Of a DNA stretch of 64,000 bases, positions 49,949 through 58,619 are shown one piece after another. Under the pieces are notes generated by a model. It did not search any database. It was given only the letters and a program-made list of their open reading frames with translations, and had not been told where the DNA came from. Location: positions 5,284,501-5,348,500 of the forward strand of contig NZ_CP053746.1 in assembly GCF_013201545.1 (NCBI RefSeq), read 5' to 3'. The position numbers were made by a program, and so were the translations under genes. Numbering within the stretch: position 1 is the stretch's first letter; each line of letters starts with the position of its first letter. The stretch is from Pseudomonas graminis (GTDB taxonomy: Bacteria; Pseudomonadota; Gammaproteobacteria; Pseudomonadales; Pseudomonadaceae).

Positions 49949-50944
49949 ATGAAAGCTTACGCCGCACCCTTCGAGAAGTTCGTCAACCTGGCCGATGCGC
50001 GTCTGGGCACGAAGATCCTTTCCGTCACCGATGACTGGTTCGCCGACGCCAACCGCCTGTTCCAGCCGACCCCTGCGGTCTGGAAAGAAGGCGTGTTCGA
50101 CGACAACGGCAAGTGGATGGACGGCTGGGAGTCGCGCCGCAAGCGCTTCGAAGGTTACGACAGTGCAGTGATCCGTCTGGGCGTCGCCGGTTCGATCAAG
50201 GGCGTGGACATCGACACCTCGTTCTTCACCGGCAACTACCCGCCCTCGGCCTCGCTGGAAGCGTGCTTCCTGGCGTCGGGGGAGCCGGACGAGCACACCG
50301 AGTGGGCCGAAGTGCTGCCCGCCGTCGAGCTCAAGGGTGACAGCCACCACTACCACGAGATCGCTGACGCCAAGGCCTACAGTCATTTGCGTTTCAACAT
50401 CTACCCGGACGGCGGCGTGGCCCGTCTGCGGGTGTACGGCGTGCCCCATCGGGACTGGTCGGCGGTGGGTGACAACGAACAGATCGATCTGGCCGCTGCG
50501 CTGAATGGTGGTCGTGCGCTGGCCTGCTCCGACGAGCATTTCGGGCGCATGAGCAATATCCTCAACCCCGGCCGTGGCGTGAACATGGGCGACGGCTGGG
50601 AAACCGCCCGTCGCCGCACCCCTGGCAATGACTGGGTGATCGTGGCGCTGGGCCATGCCGGCGAGGTTGAGCAGATTGTCGTCGACACCCTGCACTTCAA
50701 GGGCAACTACCCGGACAGCTGCTCGATTCAGGCGGCGTTCGTCAAAGGCGGCACCGACAGCCAGATCGAGACCCAGAGCCTGTTCTGGCGCGAACTGCTG
50801 CCGAGCCAGAAGCTGGAAATGCACGCCGAACACACCTTCGTCGAGCAGATCAAGGCACTGGGACCGATCACCCACATCCGCCTGAACGTGTTCCCGGATG
50901 GCGGCGTGAGCCGGTTGCGGGTGTTGGGCAAGGTTGCGAAATAA
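49949..50944 (+). CDS. alc: allantoicase
   Basis: Cytoplasmic hydrolase (331 residues) that splits allantoate into ureidoglycolate and urea. It is built of two similar beta-sandwich halves: [20 protein letters not shown] in the first and [16 protein letters not shown] in the second. Each half has a GWE(S/T)xRRR motif and an [16 protein letters not shown] / [16 protein letters not shown] strand pair. AAAGGCAG precedes ATG 49949. Confidence 0.96.
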   Translation: MKAYAAPFEKFVNLADARLGTKILSVTDDWFADANRLFQPTPAVWKEGVFDDNGKWMDGWESRRKRFEGYDSAVIRLGVAGSIKGVDIDTSFFTGNYPPSASLEACFLASGEPDEHTEWAEVLPAVELKGDSHHYHEIADAKAYSHLRFNIYPDGGVARLRVYGVPHRDWSAVGDNEQIDLAAALNGGRALACSDEHFGRMSNILNPGRGVNMGDGWETARRRTPGNDWVIVALGHAGEVEQIVVDTLHFKGNYPDSCSIQAAFVKGGTDSQIETQSLFWRELLPSQKLEMHAEHTFVEQIKALGPITHIRLNVFPDGGVSRLRVLGKVAK

Positions 50945-50991
50945 CGAGGATGCCGTTCTCACGCAATGCGGGAACGGACAACACATGAACC

Positions 50992-51079
50992 TGTAGGAGT
51001 GAGCTTGCTCGCGATAGCGTCGGATCAGCCATCACAGGCGTTACAGATATCGCAATCGCGAGCAAGCTCACTCCTACAG
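50992..51079. repeat. REP/BIME pair, class A, between alc and allA
   Basis: TGTAGGAGTGAGCTTGCTCGC at about 50992-51012 and its inverse GCGAGCAAGCTCACTCCTAC at about 51058-51077. It fills most of the 169-bp gap inside the ureide operon, where it could shape mRNA stability between alc and allA. Confidence 0.85.
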
Positions 51080-51113
51080 ATGATTCGTCAATCAAGAGAA
51101 CAGAAGACTCCGC

Positions 51114-51617
51114 ATGCGCACACTGATCATCGAGCCGTTGACCAAGGCAGCCTTCGCCCCGTTCGGCGATGTCATCGAAACCGATGGCAGCGATCATTTC
51201 ATGATCAACAACGGCTCGACCATGCGCTTTCACCGTCTGGCCGAGGTTGAAACGGCCACGCCGGATGACAAGGCGATCATCAGCATTTTCCGCGCCGAGG
51301 CGCTGGACATGCCGTTGACCATCAGCATGCTGGAGCGCCACCCGCTGGGCAGCCAGGCTTTCATTCCGCTGCTCGGCCATCCTTTTCTGGTCGTGGTCGC
51401 GCCACTTGGCGATGCACCTGAACCCGAGTTGACCCGCGCCTTCATCACCAATGGCAGGCAGGGTGTTAATTACCATCGCGGCGTCTGGCACCACCCGGTG
51501 CTGACGATCGAAAAGCGGGATGACTTCCTGGTGGTTGATCGCAGTGGCAACGGCAATAACTGCGATGAGCATTTCTTCGAAGAGAGTCAGAAGATGGTTC
51601 TCGATCCCCAACTATAA
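51114..51617 (+). CDS. allA: ureidoglycolate lyase
   Basis: Cytoplasmic cupin-like enzyme (167 residues) that cleaves ureidoglycolate to glyoxylate and urea, the last step of the pathway. Family marks: LTKAAFAPFGDVIETDG at the N-terminus, FRAEALDMPLTISMLERHPLGSQAF, and GVNYHRGVWHHPVL with the active-site histidines. It lies between alc and puuD on the same strand. Confidence 0.95.
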   Translation: MRTLIIEPLTKAAFAPFGDVIETDGSDHFMINNGSTMRFHRLAEVETATPDDKAIISIFRAEALDMPLTISMLERHPLGSQAFIPLLGHPFLVVVAPLGDAPEPELTRAFITNGRQGVNYHRGVWHHPVLTIEKRDDFLVVDRSGNGNNCDEHFFEESQKMVLDPQL

Positions 51618-51664
51618 GAAGGGTCTGACCACCCGCCAAAGGGTGGCAGGCAAAGGGTAAGACT

Positions 51665-52999
51665 GTGGCTGCACATCTGATGGAATGGCTGAATCTGGGC
51701 GTGCGCTGGATTCACATGATCGTCGGGATCGCCTGGATCGGCGCGTCCTTTTATTTCGTCTGGCTGGAGAACAACCTCAACCGCGCCAACCCCCGCGACG
51801 GTCTGTCAGGCGACCTCTGGGCGATTCACGGCGGCGGTATCTACCACCTGGAAAAGTACAAACTGGCCCCACCCACCATGCCGGACGACCTGCACTGGTT
51901 CAAATGGGAAGCCTACTGGACCTGGATGTCGGGCGTCGCGCTGCTGTGCATCGTGTTCTATTCCAACCCCACCCTTTACCTGCTGGCGCCCGGCAGCACG
52001 CTGAGCGGTGGCGCCGGCATCGCCATCGGCGTCGGCTCATTGATCGCCAGCTGGACGATCTACGACATTCTGTGTGATTCACCCCTGGGCAAGCGCCCCG
52101 CCCTGTTGGGCCTGGTGCTGTTTGTGCTGGTCATCGCGGCCTGCTTCGGCTTCAGCCAGGTGTTCAGCGGGCGGGCGGCTTACCTGCACACCGGCGCAAT
52201 CATCGGCACGATCATGGTCGGCAACGTGCTGCGCATCATCATGCCGGCCCAGCGCGCGCTGGTTGCCGCCATCGCCGAGAACCGCACGCCGGACCCGTCG
52301 CTGCCGGCCAAAGGTCTGCTGCGTTCACGGCACAACAACTACTTCACCCTGCCCGTGCTGTTCATCATGATCAGCAACCACTTCCCGAGCACCTACGGCA
52401 GTCAGTACAACTGGCTGATCCTGGCCGGGATCGCGGTGTGTGCGGTGCTGGTGCGTCACTTCTTCAACACCCGTCACAACAGTCACAAATACGCCTGGGC
52501 CTTGCCGGTCGGGGCATTGGGAATGATTTGCCTGGCCTACGTCACCGCCCCGGCGCAAATGACCCGTGGCCCGGACGTGGCGGAGAAAATTCAGTACCAG
52601 CCGCTGCCGGGTACGGCCATCGGTGGCCATCGCGCCGACGAGGCGAAGCCTGAGGTCGCACCAGCGCCAGCCCCTGCCGCCGCCCCGGCACCTGCCGCAG
52701 AGGCCGCAGCCCAACCGGCGCAAGCCAGCAGCGGCGGTGTTGATTTCGAGAAGGTCCACAGCGTGATTCAGGAACGCTGCACCGTCTGCCACTCTGCCAA
52801 ACCCACCAGCCCGCTGTTCAGCAGCGCGCCGGCCGGGATCATGTTCGACACGCCGCAACAGATCCAGCAACTCGCCCCGCGCATTCAGGCCCAGGCCGTG
52901 ACCGCGCAGATCATGCCGCTGGGCAACATCACCCAGATGACCCAACAGGAACGCGACCTGCTGGGGCAATGGATCGATAAAGGGGCGCAGACGAACTAA
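51665..52999 (+). CDS. puuD: urate hydroxylase PuuD with C-terminal cytochrome c domain
   Basis: Membrane urate oxidase (444 residues) that converts urate to 5-hydroxyisourate and passes electrons to the respiratory chain, so needing no direct O2 reaction. It has about eight or nine membrane segments from the N-terminus (IHMIVGIAWIGASFYFVW, then LWAIHGGGIYHLEKYK with conserved histidines). An Ala/Pro linker (about 325-355) follows, then a cytochrome c domain with haem motif CTVCHS (about 371-376). Start GTG 51665 with AAGGGT upstream; ATG 51680 is possible. Confidence 0.94.
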   Translation: MAAHLMEWLNLGVRWIHMIVGIAWIGASFYFVWLENNLNRANPRDGLSGDLWAIHGGGIYHLEKYKLAPPTMPDDLHWFKWEAYWTWMSGVALLCIVFYSNPTLYLLAPGSTLSGGAGIAIGVGSLIASWTIYDILCDSPLGKRPALLGLVLFVLVIAACFGFSQVFSGRAAYLHTGAIIGTIMVGNVLRIIMPAQRALVAAIAENRTPDPSLPAKGLLRSRHNNYFTLPVLFIMISNHFPSTYGSQYNWLILAGIAVCAVLVRHFFNTRHNSHKYAWALPVGALGMICLAYVTAPAQMTRGPDVAEKIQYQPLPGTAIGGHRADEAKPEVAPAPAPAAAPAPAAEAAAQPAQASSGGVDFEKVHSVIQERCTVCHSAKPTSPLFSSAPAGIMFDTPQQIQQLAPRIQAQAVTAQIMPLGNITQMTQQERDLLGQWIDKGAQTN

Positions 53000-53008
53000 G
53001 CAGCTGCA

Positions 53009-53196
53009 AGCTTCAAGCGGCAAGCCACAAGTTAGAAGCAGTACGCGGTCGGCTTTGGCTTGTAGCTTGAAGCTTGTGGCCTGGATGGATTCAAAGCTTC
53101 AAGCAGCAAGCGCCAAGCCAAGGCAGTACGCGATCGGCTTTGGCTTGAGGCTTGCCGCTTGAAGCTTGTCGCCTCCACCGATTCAAAGCTTCAACC
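53009..53196. repeat. AGCTTCAAGC repeat, two units of about 86 bp plus a third partial
   Basis: Units begin at 53009 and 53095, with a partial at 53187. Each runs AGCTTCAAGC...GCAGTACGCG(G/A)TCGGCTTTGGCTTG...GCTTGAAGCTTG, so each unit is itself an inverted repeat that can fold. It separates puuD from the permease gene. Such AGCTTCAAGC blocks are scattered in many Pseudomonas intergenic regions. Confidence 0.8.
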
Positions 53197-53223
53197 CCAC
53201 AATAAGAACAAATGAGGTGTTGC

Positions 53224-54579
53224 ATGTCCGAGTCAACTCACGCGCGCATCCCTGCCGCGCCGCCACGACAGCCCCTGCCACTGCTGCAACTGATCCTGGT
53301 GGGCCTGCAACACGTTCTGTTGATGTACGGCGGTGCCGTTGCGGTGCCGCTGATCATCGGCCAGGCCGCCGGGCTTTCCCGGGAAGAAATCGCCTTTCTG
53401 ATCAACGCCGACCTGCTGGTCGCCGGCATCGCCACGGTGGTGCAGTCCCTCGGCATCGGTCCGCTGGGGATTCGCATGCCAATCATGATGGGCGCCAGCT
53501 TCGCCGCCGTCGGCAGCATGGTGGCGATGGCCGGAATGAACGGCGTCGGCCTGCCGGGGATCTTCGGCGCGACCATCGCGGCGGGCTTCTTCGGCATGCT
53601 GATCGCCCCGTTCATGTCGAAAATCGTGCGCTTCTTTCCGCCGCTGGTGACCGGCACGGTGATCACCTCCATCGGCCTGTCGCTGTTTCCGGTGGCGGTC
53701 AACTGGGCGGGCGGCGGCAGCAAGGCGGTGAGCTTCGGCGACCCGGTCTACCTCGGCGTCGCCGCGCTGGTGCTGCTGACGATTCTGCTGATCAACCGCT
53801 TCATGCGCGGCTTCTGGGTGAATATCTCGGTGCTGATCGGTATGGGCCTGGGCTACATCCTCTCCGGCTTCATCGGCATGGTCGACCTCAGTGGACTGGG
53901 TCAGGCCGAATGGCTGAAGGTGGTCACGCCCCTGCACTTCGGCATGCCGCAATTCAGTCTCGCGCCGATCCTGTCGATGTGCCTGGTGGTGGTGATTATT
54001 TTTGTCGAATCCACAGGAATGTTCCTCGCCCTGGGCAAGATCACCGACCGCGAAGTCACCCCGAGCATGCTGCGCCGGGGCCTGTTGTGCGACGCGGCCG
54101 CCTCGTTTCTTGCGGGCTTTCTCAACACCTTCACCCACTCCTCGTTTGCGCAGAACATCGGGCTGGTGCAGATGACCGGTGTGCGCTGCCGCTCGGTGAC
54201 CATCGTCGCGGGCGGGTTTCTCATCCTCCTCAGCCTGCTGCCGAAAGCGGCTTATCTGGTGGCCTCGATTCCGCCCGCCGTACTGGGCGGCGCGGCCATC
54301 GCCATGTTCGGGATGGTCGCCGCCACCGGGATCAAGATCCTTCAGGAGGCGGACATCGCCGATCGGCGTAATCAGCTGCTGGTCGCGGTGAGCATCGGCA
54401 TGGGCCTGATCCCGGTGGTAAGGCCGGAATTCTTCAGCCAGTTGCCACAGTGGATGGGGCCGATCACCCACAGCGGCATCGCCATGGCGACATTGAGCGC
54501 CGTGCTGCTGAACCTGCTGTTCAACGTGCTGGGCGGTGCCGAGCGCGCAGCGATGGCCGGGCCGCTGCATTCACACTGA
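53224..54579 (+). CDS. NCS2 nucleobase:cation symporter (urate/xanthine, UacT/XanQ-like)
   Basis: Inner-membrane proton-coupled purine importer of 451 residues with about fourteen segments. Family motifs: LLQLILVGLQHVLLMYGGAVAVP at the start, GIRMPIMMGASFAAVGSM, FVESTGMFLALGKITDREVT with the conserved glutamate of segment 8, and NTFTHSSFAQNIGLVQMTGVRCR matching the NCS2 signature in segment 10. Start ATG 53224 with GAGGTG upstream. Its place after puuD suggests urate as substrate. Confidence 0.93.
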   Translation: MSESTHARIPAAPPRQPLPLLQLILVGLQHVLLMYGGAVAVPLIIGQAAGLSREEIAFLINADLLVAGIATVVQSLGIGPLGIRMPIMMGASFAAVGSMVAMAGMNGVGLPGIFGATIAAGFFGMLIAPFMSKIVRFFPPLVTGTVITSIGLSLFPVAVNWAGGGSKAVSFGDPVYLGVAALVLLTILLINRFMRGFWVNISVLIGMGLGYILSGFIGMVDLSGLGQAEWLKVVTPLHFGMPQFSLAPILSMCLVVVIIFVESTGMFLALGKITDREVTPSMLRRGLLCDAAASFLAGFLNTFTHSSFAQNIGLVQMTGVRCRSVTIVAGGFLILLSLLPKAAYLVASIPPAVLGGAAIAMFGMVAATGIKILQEADIADRRNQLLVAVSIGMGLIPVVRPEFFSQLPQWMGPITHSGIAMATLSAVLLNLLFNVLGGAERAAMAGPLHSH

Positions 54580-54604
54580 GGGGTTGCCCTGTTTTCGACG
54601 GGAG

Positions 54605-54621
54605 TGCGCTGTCACAGAGCA
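54605..54621. promoter_or_regulatory. possible NtrC-type enhancer site
   Basis: TGCGCTGTCACAGAGCA has the TGCNC-N7-GNGCA outline of NtrC sites. It is about 210 bp before the sigma-54-like promoter at 54814, a normal enhancer distance. Match is partial. Confidence 0.35.
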
Positions 54622-54813
54622 CTTGAGCACGGCTGCGCGAGTCAGTATCCTCCGCCGCCGCTCGAATTCAGCCCAATAACAACACTGCAACTAACCTGAC
54701 TGACCGGACAACTCTCCGATCAGCCCGTGCATCTTCCAAACGGCATCGAAAAAACGACCAATCGACTGTTCTTTAAACAGCCGGCAGGACTTTTTTGTCT
54801 TTTTTCAAGGTGT

Positions 54814-54829
54814 TGGCTCAGCTCTTGCT
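54814..54829 (+). promoter_or_regulatory. sigma-54 (-24/-12) promoter before the Tsx-like channel
   Basis: TGGCTCAGCTCTTGCT matches TGGCACG-N4-TTGCW at 14 of 16 scored or free positions, with GG and GC at exact spacing. Transcription would begin near 54840, giving a leader of about 97 bases. The 357-bp gap (54580-54936) otherwise shows a CTGTT...AACAG inverted repeat (54767-54781) and TTAGTTAATTAA (54858-54869). Confidence 0.65.
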
Positions 54830-54936
54830 ATTCACTCAAAGCTGACCAAACAGACAACTTAGTTAATTAAACCCAAGGCGCCATAACAGAGCGTCCGTTC
54901 AAAAAAAACCACGACGTCAATCCAAGGGAGTCTTAC

Positions 54937-55725
54937 ATGAACCGCACGCTTTCCAGCCTGATGGCCGCCAGTAGCCTGCTGGCCGCCGCGCCTGCCATGT
55001 CGGGTGATCTGCTGCAGTGGCAGAGCAACAGCCTGACTTACCTTTACGGCAAGAACTTCGCCGTGAACCCTGAGAACCAGCAGACGTTCACCTACGAACA
55101 TGCCGATGGCTGGAAATACGGCGATAACTTCGTGTTCCTCGATTACATCAGCTACAACGGCAAAAAAGACGGCAGCCTGGGCAACGCATCGACGTACGGG
55201 GAGATTTCCCCTCGCCTGTCCCTGGGCAAGATCTTCGATCAGAAGTTCCAGCTGGGACCGATCACTGACGTGTTGTTGGCGACGACGTACGAGTTTGGCG
55301 AAGGGGATGTCGAGTCGTATCTGATCGGCCCGGGTTTTGATTTGAAGGTGCCTGGCTTTGACTACTTCCAGCTCAACTTCTACAAGCGTTACACCGACGG
55401 CCACCGCGCAGGCTATGGCGCCTGGCAGATTACGCCGGTCTGGTCCTACACGATTCCCGTGGGCAAGTCCGACATTCTCATCGACGGTTTCATGGATTGG
55501 GTCGTGGACAATAAGCAGTCCAACAGCAAAGGCGATTACCACTCCAACCTGCACTTCAACCCGCAGATCAAATACGACCTGGGCAAGGCGCTTAATCTTC
55601 CGGATCGGCAGTTGTATGTGGGCGTCGAATACGATTACTGGAGCAACAAGTACGGCATCAACGACACGCGCTCTTTCGACACCGACCAGAACACCGCGAG
55701 TTTGCTGGTGAAAGTGTTCTTCTGA
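54937..55725 (+). CDS. Tsx/OmpK-like nucleoside-specific outer-membrane channel
   Basis: Predicted 12-strand outer-membrane porin of 262 residues with a signal peptide (about 1-22, ending PAMSG). Alternating beta pattern with aromatic girdles, LTYLYGKNFAVNPENQQTFTYEH near the N-terminus and the C-terminal LLVKVFF ending in Phe, the assembly signal for outer-membrane barrels. This family takes nucleosides across the outer membrane, which fits the purine genes upstream; the exact ligand is not shown. Good AAGGGAG upstream of ATG 54937. Confidence 0.88.
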   Translation: MNRTLSSLMAASSLLAAAPAMSGDLLQWQSNSLTYLYGKNFAVNPENQQTFTYEHADGWKYGDNFVFLDYISYNGKKDGSLGNASTYGEISPRLSLGKIFDQKFQLGPITDVLLATTYEFGEGDVESYLIGPGFDLKVPGFDYFQLNFYKRYTDGHRAGYGAWQITPVWSYTIPVGKSDILIDGFMDWVVDNKQSNSKGDYHSNLHFNPQIKYDLGKALNLPDRQLYVGVEYDYWSNKYGINDTRSFDTDQNTASLLVKVFF

Positions 55726-55934
55726 TCGCTTTGGACGGTGCCGGCAAACGCCTTCACGGGCCGCCGGCAGCAGGCGTTCACTGCAGAATGTCCGGGGCAT
55801 TGCGCTCCGGGCATTTAATGCGCTTTTCATTTTCATGTGACCGATTTTTAACTTCCACTCCGGGAAGATAGGCACCGTCGGCCACTGTCGGGCAGACACT
55901 CAAACCTCCCTGTCTGCACCACCCGGTAATCACA

Positions 55935-56693
55935 ATGAACAAACTTCCGCAGATAACGCTCGCGTTCTGGGTCATGAAAATCTGTGCCACCACGTTAGGC
56001 GAAACAGCAGGCGACTTGCTGTCGATGACCCTCGACGTTGGCTATCTGATCAGCTCCCTTATTTTAATCAGCGTCTTTGTCGTCACGCTCATCACCCAAC
56101 TGGCCTCCAAACGCTATAACCCGGCGCTGTACTGGCTGGTCATTCTGTCCACCAGCACGGCGGGCACCACCATGTCCGATTTCATGGACCGCACGCTGGG
56201 CCTCGGTTATGCCGCAGGCTCGGCCATTCTAGTGGCGATCCTGCTGGCGATCTTCTCGGCCTGGTACTGGAGCGAACGGTCGTTGTCAGTCAGCCGCGTC
56301 ACCACAATGAAAGCCGAGCTGTTCTACTGGTTCGCCATCCTGTTCTCGAACACCCTGGGCACGGCGCTGGGCGACTTCCTGGCGGATGACTCGGGATTGG
56401 GTTTCATGGGCGGGGCGTTGCTGATCGGCTCGGCGATTGCCCTGGTCGTGGTGCTTCACTACACGACCCGGTTGTCTTCGGTGGCGTTGTTCTGGATCGC
56501 CTTCGTGCTGACTCGCCCGTTTGGCGCGACCCTGGGCGACGTGCTGACCAAACCCCATGAAAAAGGTGGCCTGGATTTCGGCACGGTGGGTTCGTCGATG
56601 GTACTGCTGGGTATTCTGATGCTGCTGGTGGGCGCCGCCATGTATTACAACCGCAAGCCCGCGCCGGCTTATGCGGCGATCAGCGACAAGTAA
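55935..56693 (+). CDS. COG4705-family membrane protein with four internal repeats
   Basis: Uncharacterised inner-membrane protein of 252 residues with about eight membrane segments. Four internal repeats are visible: TTLGETAGDLLSMTLDVGY (about 14), TAGTTMSDFMDRTLGLGY (about 74), TLGTALGDFLADDSGLGF (about 137) and PFGATLGDVLTKPHEKGG (about 193). Each carries a T-G-(E/T/A)-GD/SD core followed by a helix, which suggests a pseudo-fourfold channel or carrier. Function unknown. Confidence 0.85.
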   Translation: MNKLPQITLAFWVMKICATTLGETAGDLLSMTLDVGYLISSLILISVFVVTLITQLASKRYNPALYWLVILSTSTAGTTMSDFMDRTLGLGYAAGSAILVAILLAIFSAWYWSERSLSVSRVTTMKAELFYWFAILFSNTLGTALGDFLADDSGLGFMGGALLIGSAIALVVVLHYTTRLSSVALFWIAFVLTRPFGATLGDVLTKPHEKGGLDFGTVGSSMVLLGILMLLVGAAMYYNRKPAPAYAAISDK

Positions 56694-56804
56694 GGACACG
56701 CTCCATCGAAGTAAGGCGCGCTTGCCTGGGACCGAAGCACTTCAACCCTCGCTACACAGGCTGAGGTTCAACGGGCACAGGCAAACGCGCCCAGGGTCAC
56801 CCCC

Positions 56805-57029
56805 TCAGGAATGCCCTTCCCACGGCAGCGGCTTGCCCGCTCGCACCCTCGCGTTCAGCGAGCGCAACAGGTCGAGGGGATCCCGGTCCTTCATCGCATG
56901 ACTCTGCTCGTCGACCCAGGTCATGACCTGCTGCCGGTCGAGCGTCGGCCGGCGGTGCAGGATTTCAACCAACTGCCGCTCACAATGCTGGGCATACGCA
57001 ACGACGCTGGAAAACAATGGGCTGTTCAT
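56805..57029 (-). CDS. hypothetical protein, 74 residues
   Basis: Not recognised. A soluble, helical-looking product (MNSPLFSSVVAYAQHCERQL...) with a tail LRSLNARVRAGKPLPWEGHS. GAGGTG lies about eight bases before the ATG at 57029. It stands alone, divergent from the TetR gene. Called because of the ribosome-binding site and natural composition, but it could be spurious. Confidence 0.5.
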   Translation of the reverse strand: MNSPLFSSVVAYAQHCERQLVEILHRRPTLDRQQVMTWVDEQSHAMKDRDPLDLLRSLNARVRAGKPLPWEGHS

Positions 57030-57253
57030 GCTGCCGACACCTCGCCACCGAATACGCGTTCAGCCTTGATAAGGCGCCAGTTCTGCTACTGCTCCCGGTA
57101 CAACCCGCCACACAATACCACTGGCGCGCCATTGAAACAGTGGCAAGCCGGTGCGGCAAAGGGACGGGGTCGGGTGGCAGTGACAATGTTGAGCCTGCCG
57201 GGAGGCCGGTGCTAACATTCGCCACCGCCGAGCAGGCAAGGACAGACCGGTTT

Positions 57254-57862
57254 ATGAGCAGCATCCGCGAGCGCAACAAAGAACTGATCCTGCGCGCAGC
57301 CAGCGAGGAATTTGCCGACAAGGGGTTCGCCGCCAGCAAGACCAGCGACATCGCCGCCAAGGCGGGTGTGCCCAAGCCCAACGTCTATTACTACTTCAAG
57401 TCCAAGGACAACCTGTATCGCGAGGTGCTCGAAAGCATCATCGAGCCGATCATGCAGGCGTCGACGCCGTTCAATCGCGAGGGCGTGCCGGCTGACGTGT
57501 TGACGCGTTATATCCGCTCGAAGATCCGCATCTCCCGCGACCTGCCCTTCGCCTCAAAGGTGTTCGCCAGCGAGATCATGCACGGCGCGCCGCATCTGAC
57601 ACCCGAACAAGTTGAGCAACTCAATGGACAGGCCCGGCACAACATCGAATGCATTCAGGGGTGGATCGATGACGGTCTGATTGCGCCGATCGACCCCCAT
57701 CACCTGATGTTCAGCATTTGGGCCGCCACCCAGACCTATGCCGACTTCGACTGGCAGATTTCCACGGTGACGGGCAAAGCAAGTCTGGACGACGCTGATT
57801 ACGAAGCCGCCGCCCAGACCATCATCCGGCTGGTGCTCAAAGGGTGTGAGCCGGACCGCTGA
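57254..57862 (+). CDS. TetR family regulator, RutR-like
   Basis: DNA-binding repressor-type protein of 202 residues. The N-terminal helix-turn-helix is LRAASEEFADKGFAASKTSDIAAKAGVPKPNVYYYFKSKDNLY. The C-terminal part (RDLPFASKVFASEIMHGAP, APIDPHHLMFSIWAATQTYADF) resembles RutR, the uracil/thymine-sensing regulator that also affects purine genes in E. coli. ATG 57254 (MSSIRERN) was chosen; the frame is open further upstream. A nucleobase effector and control of nearby purine genes are inference. Confidence 0.85.
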   Translation: MSSIRERNKELILRAASEEFADKGFAASKTSDIAAKAGVPKPNVYYYFKSKDNLYREVLESIIEPIMQASTPFNREGVPADVLTRYIRSKIRISRDLPFASKVFASEIMHGAPHLTPEQVEQLNGQARHNIECIQGWIDDGLIAPIDPHHLMFSIWAATQTYADFDWQISTVTGKASLDDADYEAAAQTIIRLVLKGCEPDR

Positions 57863-57864
57863 AG

Positions 57865-58263
57865 TCAGTAGCCTTCTTCTTTGTCATAGCCCAGGGCCTT
57901 GTTCACGCCTTGTAAAAGCTGGCCGAAGCTCCAAGGCTTGCGAATGAACACGACCGGATGGACGACGCCAGAGCTTTCGGGCGTCTCGTGGCCTGACATG
58001 ATCAGGATCGGGATGTCCGGATACTTGTCGCCTGACAGATTCGCAAGGTCGGCACCGTTCAAGGTACCCGGCATGAGGATATCGGTGAGGAGAAGCGCCA
58101 CCTCGCCGGCGTTGCTTTCGAGGTACTTCGCCGCCTCATCTGCAGTCTCCAGCGCACGGGTGGTAAAGCCCTCATCCTCGAGGATTTCGCAAACAAACTC
58201 GCGAATGATTTCCTCGTCCTCAACCACCAGAATGAGTCCCATGTTTGGTACGTCTGCTGCCAT
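57865..58263 (-). CDS. CheY-like single-domain response regulator
   Basis: Cytoplasmic receiver of 132 residues without an output domain. It shows the acidic pair in LVVEDEEIIREF, the phosphoacceptor Asp in LLTDILMPG (about residue 60), the switch serine in ILIMSGHE and the conserved lysine in FIRKPW. Start at 58263 (MAADVPN); 58242 (MGLILVVED) is an alternative. No partner histidine kinase is adjacent; a probable Rsm-type sRNA gene lies just upstream on the same strand. Converges with the TetR gene. Confidence 0.88.
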   Translation of the reverse strand: MAADVPNMGLILVVEDEEIIREFVCEILEDEGFTTRALETADEAAKYLESNAGEVALLLTDILMPGTLNGADLANLSGDKYPDIPILIMSGHETPESSGVVHPVVFIRKPWSFGQLLQGVNKALGYDKEEGY

Positions 58264-58450
58264 TTGCGCCACATCCACAATAATTATTTCCCATGCCTGC
58301 CCGGCCGGCCCTGTCCTGGACTCGGGTGTAGTCCGTACTGTGAGCGGCGCAAGCGCCGGAAATTCCATCGGGAAGCAACATTTGGTCGAAACGTTGTACA
58401 GATTCGGCAAATGAATGGGTGCACAAGGGTGTTCGCCAAATCGCAGGCAA

Positions 58451-58578
58451 TAAAAAACCCGCCGAAGCGGGTTTGTGCAACACCGTCCAACTTCCTGTTG
58501 GCCGCCAATGCCTGGCAACGGTCGATCGTCCTTGATCCTGCAGCGGTCCGTTGCTGCAGTTGATGGATCCAATGTACC
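58451..58578 (-). ncRNA. Rsm-type small RNA (RsmX/Y/Z-like RsmA/RsmE sponge)
   Basis: On the minus strand, about 128 nt, ending in the terminator AAACCCGC-TTCG-GCGGGTTT followed by TTTTT. It has repeated GGA triplets, three of them in loops of perfect hairpins: CTGCAGC-AACGGACC-GCTGCAG (58559-58538), GATC-AAGGAC-GATC (58537-58524) and CCAAC-AGGAA-GTTGG (58501-58487). Others are TTGGATCC near the 5' end and TTGGACGG near the 3' end. Length, GGA loops and terminator are those of Rsm sRNAs, which titrate RsmA/RsmE. The 5' end is approximate. Confidence 0.82.
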
Positions 58579-58619
58579 GCGAGCGCGTGTTACAACCTAG
58601 AGCCAAGTTCCTCAGGTCG

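Noticed and set aside
53000..53223. Xanthine or purine riboswitch before the NCS2 permease
   Set aside because: The region is AGCTTCAAGC repeat; I found no match to the conserved bases of known purine or xanthine aptamers.
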